A DNA stretch of 64,000 bases from a virus. Numbering within the stretch: the first letter of the stretch is position 1; each line of letters starts with the position of its first letter. The translations under genes and the position numbers were made by a program. The stretch is taken from positions 1-64,000 of the IMG/VR virus record IMGVR_UViG_3300008114_000019. One strand, given 5' to 3'. The notes beneath the pieces are model-generated. The model worked only from the letters and a program-made list of their open reading frames with translations. It was not told where the DNA came from and did no database searches. Below are positions 61,627 to 64,000 of the stretch, piece by piece.

Positions 61627-61724
61627 TATGCACCAATTCCTATTGCTTTAAGTTCTTCTTCTGTTAAACCTAGTGCAACTAATTTTGCAATTGCAATTTC
61701 TTTTAAAACTATGTTATCAGCCAT
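61626..61724 (-). CDS. Mini-protein, 32 residues
   Basis: ATG 61724 and stop 61626, joined by TAATG overlaps to genes on both sides, which is strong evidence for translation. The sequence is a single amphipathic helix (VLKEIAIAKLVALGLTEEEL) with a short AIGIGA end. Its middle resembles a helix-turn segment in fibre proteins. Possible small assembly factor; function unknown. Confidence 0.65.
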   Translation of the reverse strand: MADNIVLKEIAIAKLVALGLTEEELKAIGIGA

Positions 61725-62164
61725 TATGCACCTATGGTATCCCAATCTTCTGTTGTGCCATTATAAATTTTCATTTCTAGTGGACTAGATCCTTTTACAA
61801 CCCAAAGAGTTCCGTCTGTTGGTGTTGATGGCTCTATTGCTGTATAAACTGCTGTTGGATATTCTGGTGCATTGCCTGGTGTTGAATCAATATCTAACCA
61901 TAACAATCCTTCTTGAACAACTGTAGGTTGAGTATTTGAAACTACTGAACCTGTTCCTAATGCCTCTAATGCATCAATTGAATCTTGAATATTTTTTAAA
62001 TGATATGCAATTGATGGGTTTACTAATGCTGCAGTATTACTATTTGTTTCGTCGTATGAACTTGATCCATAATGATATGTTCTTAGGGCAGACTGAATAT
62101 CTGCGGCATCTTCATAACCTGGAACTTTAGTCGAATATATATTTCCTATGCTAACATCAGCCAT
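61724..62164 (-). CDS. Small virion protein
   Basis: 146 residues. A helical N-terminal part (YHLKNIQDSIDALEALG) is followed by a WLDID-TPGNAPEYP section and a closing LWVVKGSSPLEMKIYNGTTE strand, typical of short fibre or head-decoration proteins. An extended -10 promoter precedes it. Confidence 0.55.
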   Translation of the reverse strand: MADVSIGNIYSTKVPGYEDAADIQSALRTYHYGSSSYDETNSNTAALVNPSIAYHLKNIQDSIDALEALGTGSVVSNTQPTVVQEGLLWLDIDSTPGNAPEYPTAVYTAIEPSTPTDGTLWVVKGSSPLEMKIYNGTTEDWDTIGA

Positions 62165-62181
62165 CTATCATCACCATCCTC

Positions 62182-62190
62182 ATTATACCA
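62182..62190 (-). promoter_or_regulatory. Extended -10 promoter TGGTATAAT
   Basis: Lies at the end of the 62183-62767 gene and before ATG 62164, with GAGGATGG between. Confidence 0.5.
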
Positions 62191-62767
62191 CGATAGATAT
62201 TACAAAATGAACTGTTTTTACACCATCTAAATCTTGCCAAGCAGATCCAGTGTACTCAACAGCATTTACTGTTACTGGAATTACTTGTAATCCACTTACT
62301 GGGTCATTTGTAAATGATCCTATTTCTATAGAAGATGCTATTGGGTTATTATTTGGAATGCTATATGTAATATTAAAATTTGCACTAGTTAAGGTTTGAG
62401 AAGTTTCTTCATCAACAATATAATTTACAGGTATATTAAACACCTTAGACCCATCAACAAATGTTCCAGTTAGTATTTTGTTATATTGAAGTGGACTTAA
62501 TTTAATTATTGGGTACCATTGAAATCCATTAGCACCATCTGAGTTATATTGATAAACGTATGAATATTCATTATCTGTTTTTAAAACATTAACACATAAG
62601 TCTTTTGCTTTTGGGGTTTGCCCAACAAGTGCTGTATTTGGATTTCCTACTGAAACATAGAATAAACTTCCACGTTCTCCTTCAGGTCCAAAGTCAACTT
62701 CTACGTTTACACTACTTGGTCCGCTTAATACTAAAAGTTCATCTGTGGTTAATACTACATCAGCCAT
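62183..62767 (-). CDS. Beta-rich virion protein
   Basis: 194 residues. A short GPEGERGS collagen-like triplet pair near residue 27 leads into beta strands (LFYVSVGNPN, SYVYQYNSDGANGFQWYP) and a C-terminal strand set. Related in style to fibre proteins that carry GxY linkers. Overlaps the previous stop (TAATG). Role inferred. Confidence 0.55.
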   Translation of the reverse strand: MADVVLTTDELLVLSGPSSVNVEVDFGPEGERGSLFYVSVGNPNTALVGQTPKAKDLCVNVLKTDNEYSYVYQYNSDGANGFQWYPIIKLSPLQYNKILTGTFVDGSKVFNIPVNYIVDEETSQTLTSANFNITYSIPNNNPIASSIEIGSFTNDPVSGLQVIPVTVNAVEYTGSAWQDLDGVKTVHFVISIVV

Positions 62768-63120
62768 TATGCACCAGTTACATCTGCTGTTACGCTAATT
62801 GTTCCCTTTAGAAGTGTATAAACAACTTCTATTCCATTTGATACTTGAACATCGTAATAGTATGTAGTTCCTGCGTCTAAACTTGATGCACCTAATTCTG
62901 GTAATATAACACATGTAATTTTTGTTTTATCATTACTAATAACTGCACTTGCTGCAAATGGACCCTCTTCTGGATCTGGTCCTGTTGATGAGGCAATTGA
63001 AAAGGCAGAGGTAAAGCCAGTTAAATCAAAAGTGTTACCTGCAGCATCTTTAGGGTATATAACAAATTCATAACGGTCACCCTTATAGTAACTAATGTTG
63101 TATGTGCCTGGAAATGCCAT
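62767..63120 (-). CDS. BppU-like small structural protein
   Basis: 117 residues. ISYYKGDRYEFVIYPKDAAG, TFDLTGFTSAFSIAS and the closing LLKGTISVTADVTGA fit the immunoglobulin-like baseplate N-terminal domain, similar in layout to the 58394-58801 protein. GGAGGG ribosome-binding site and extended -10 promoter. Confidence 0.6.
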   Translation of the reverse strand: MAFPGTYNISYYKGDRYEFVIYPKDAAGNTFDLTGFTSAFSIASSTGPDPEEGPFAASAVISNDKTKITCVILPELGASSLDAGTTYYYDVQVSNGIEVVYTLLKGTISVTADVTGA

Positions 63121-63135
63121 AAACCCTCCTGTTTT

Positions 63136-63144
63136 ATTATATCA
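63136..63144 (-). promoter_or_regulatory. Extended -10 promoter TGATATAAT
   Basis: In the short gap after the collagen-like gene, with GGAGGG between it and ATG 63120. Confidence 0.6.
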
Positions 63145-63146
63145 TG

Positions 63147-63875
63147 CTATGAAACTGATACGTATATTTTTTTTAGTGCTAAATTTGTAAGAAAATCTGA
63201 TTTAGCATAAGGTCTACAAAAGTTAAACCACATTTCTTTATTTTCAATATGAATAGTTTGATCAACTGTTAAATCAAATATTCCTTGATATTTAAATGAA
63301 CCAACCATAGTTAGAACTGACCTGTCTATTTCGGGGTATACGGTAGCAAACCAAAATTCTGTATTGTTGACAAAAGTCTCTAATGAAAAGTTATAGGTTA
63401 ATCTAACAATTGAGCCAATCTCTAAACTTCTAAAGGTAAAAGCCCTAGACTCTTCATTATAAAAGGTGTTGCAATTTGATGGTAAAAATGAATGGTTTTT
63501 TAAGATATTTTTCTTATCAATATATAAATCATGCCAACCATTTTCACCTTTAGATGGATCTATACTAAAAACTCTAGAAGATGTATTTTCATAACTAGCC
63601 CAACCTACTTGTTGTTTATAAACTGGAAAATAACTTTCTCCATTTTTACCGTCTTTACCATTTTTGCCATCTTTACCATTAGATCCTGGTTCGCCTTTAT
63701 CACCTTTATCTCCTTTAGGACCTTGTGTGCCTTGTGGTCCCATTGGTCCTTGTGGGCCTTGTGCACCTGTTGGTCCTGGAACTGGTAAAAATTGTAATTG
63801 TGGGGTTTCTTGCTCAATGGCATTAATTTTTTGTTTTTCTTGGATAGGAAATCCCATGCTACGTGATATTGCCAT
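63147..63875 (-). CDS. Collagen-like fibre protein
   Basis: 242 residues. After a 33-residue N-terminus come sixteen unbroken G-x-y triplets (about 34-81) including GPK, GDK, GDK and GEP, so Lys and Pro occupy the Y position modified in animal collagen. The C-terminal 160 residues form a beta-rich globular domain (GSIVRLTYNFSLETFV). Probably a trimeric triple-helical stalk with a binding tip. GGAGG site before ATG 63875. Confidence 0.8.
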   Translation of the reverse strand: MAISRSMGFPIQEKQKINAIEQETPQLQFLPVPGPTGAQGPQGPMGPQGTQGPKGDKGDKGEPGSNGKDGKNGKDGKNGESYFPVYKQQVGWASYENTSSRVFSIDPSKGENGWHDLYIDKKNILKNHSFLPSNCNTFYNEESRAFTFRSLEIGSIVRLTYNFSLETFVNNTEFWFATVYPEIDRSVLTMVGSFKYQGIFDLTVDQTIHIENKEMWFNFCRPYAKSDFLTNLALKKIYVSVS

Positions 63876-63885
63876 GAGAGCCTCC

Positions 63886-63987
63886 TTATTTTGTTATTTT
63901 TACTACTTTGACTGAACCTGTTGAATCTGTTATTTTTATAACAGAAGGTAAATCATTTTTAATATTTGAAATTTTTATAACTGGCAT
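63886..63987 (-). CDS. Mini-protein, 33 residues
   Basis: ATG 63987 to stop 63886. Three short strands alternate Ile/Val with Lys (VIKIS, VIKIT, VKVVKIT), suggesting a beta-hairpin repeat. No ribosome-binding site is visible upstream, so it could be leaderless or the tail end of a longer frame beyond the window. It sits directly before the collagen-like gene. Confidence 0.45.
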   Translation of the reverse strand: MPVIKISNIKNDLPSVIKITDSTGSVKVVKITK

Positions 63988-64000
63988 TATAAAGTACCAC

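Noticed and set aside
1-64000. Integrase, repressor or attachment site for lysogeny
   Set aside because: No tyrosine or serine recombinase motif and no CI-like repressor were seen; the small HTH proteins do not justify the claim.
1-64000. tRNA or rRNA genes
   Set aside because: No cloverleaf-like segment with a T-loop sequence was noticed in the gaps, which are short and explained by promoters, hairpins or mini-genes. A tRNAscan run would settle it.

Overview
The window looks like most or all of the genome of a tailed phage with a long non-contractile tail (siphovirus type). The DNA is strongly AT-rich and densely packed. Nearly every gene is on the minus strand, and many neighbours overlap by ATGA or TAATG. 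The host is not certain. A low-GC actinobacterium, such as a freshwater planktonic lineage, is my best inference. It rests on the many leaderless promoters, the PASTA and lysozyme-like cell-wall proteins, the adenosylcobalamin-dependent ribonucleotide reductase and the C-family replicase. I saw no integrase, lysogeny repressor, tRNA, rRNA or CRISPR array.

Layout, right to left in the direction of minus-strand transcription. 63.99-50.4 kb holds virion-surface and fibre genes: a collagen-like protein, small structural proteins, fibres, and two modular proteins ending in Hint (intein-like) domains. Interspersed are a glycosyltransferase, a prolyl-4-hydroxylase-like oxygenase and the only convincing plus-strand gene, an exported lysozyme. 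50.3-46.3 kb holds two oxygenase-like proteins, a tiny zinc-ribbon protein, class II ribonucleotide reductase and another hydroxylase. 46.2-42.6 kb is one large LamG-like structural protein. 42.6-18.6 kb is the morphogenesis block: portal, XkdF-type protease fused to a scaffold-like region, capsid, connectors, tail tube, two tail chaperones, tape measure and tail-tip genes. 18.6-9.6 kb is replication and recombination: DnaB helicase, DnaG primase, single-strand-binding protein, DnaE-type polymerase, RecA and a PD-(D/E)XK nuclease. 9.6-6.2 kb is a tandem array of five related oxygenase-like genes. 5.9-0.4 kb carries Cas4-like and RuvC-like nucleases, a MazG-like protein, an SGNH hydrolase and the terminase pair. 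A partial secreted protein lies at the left edge.

Replication genes appear nearly self-sufficient, with nucleotide supply from the reductase and MazG-like protein. Three nucleases could process junctions and ends before packaging.

The most unusual features are these. (1) An extended -10 motif, TGnTATAAT, lies just before about twenty genes; in several it puts the predicted transcription start on or within a base or two of the start codon. (2) Two surface proteins share an FGFSPF-type octapeptide array followed by a Hint domain. (3) Nine oxygenase-like genes are present, five in tandem; a hydroxylase beside a glycosyltransferase, plus a collagen-like fibre, suggest virion protein modification. 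(4) The lysozyme has two in-frame starts and a hairpin at the predicted 5' end of its mRNA. (5) Two tandem paralogous chaperone genes stand where a frameshifted pair is normally found.
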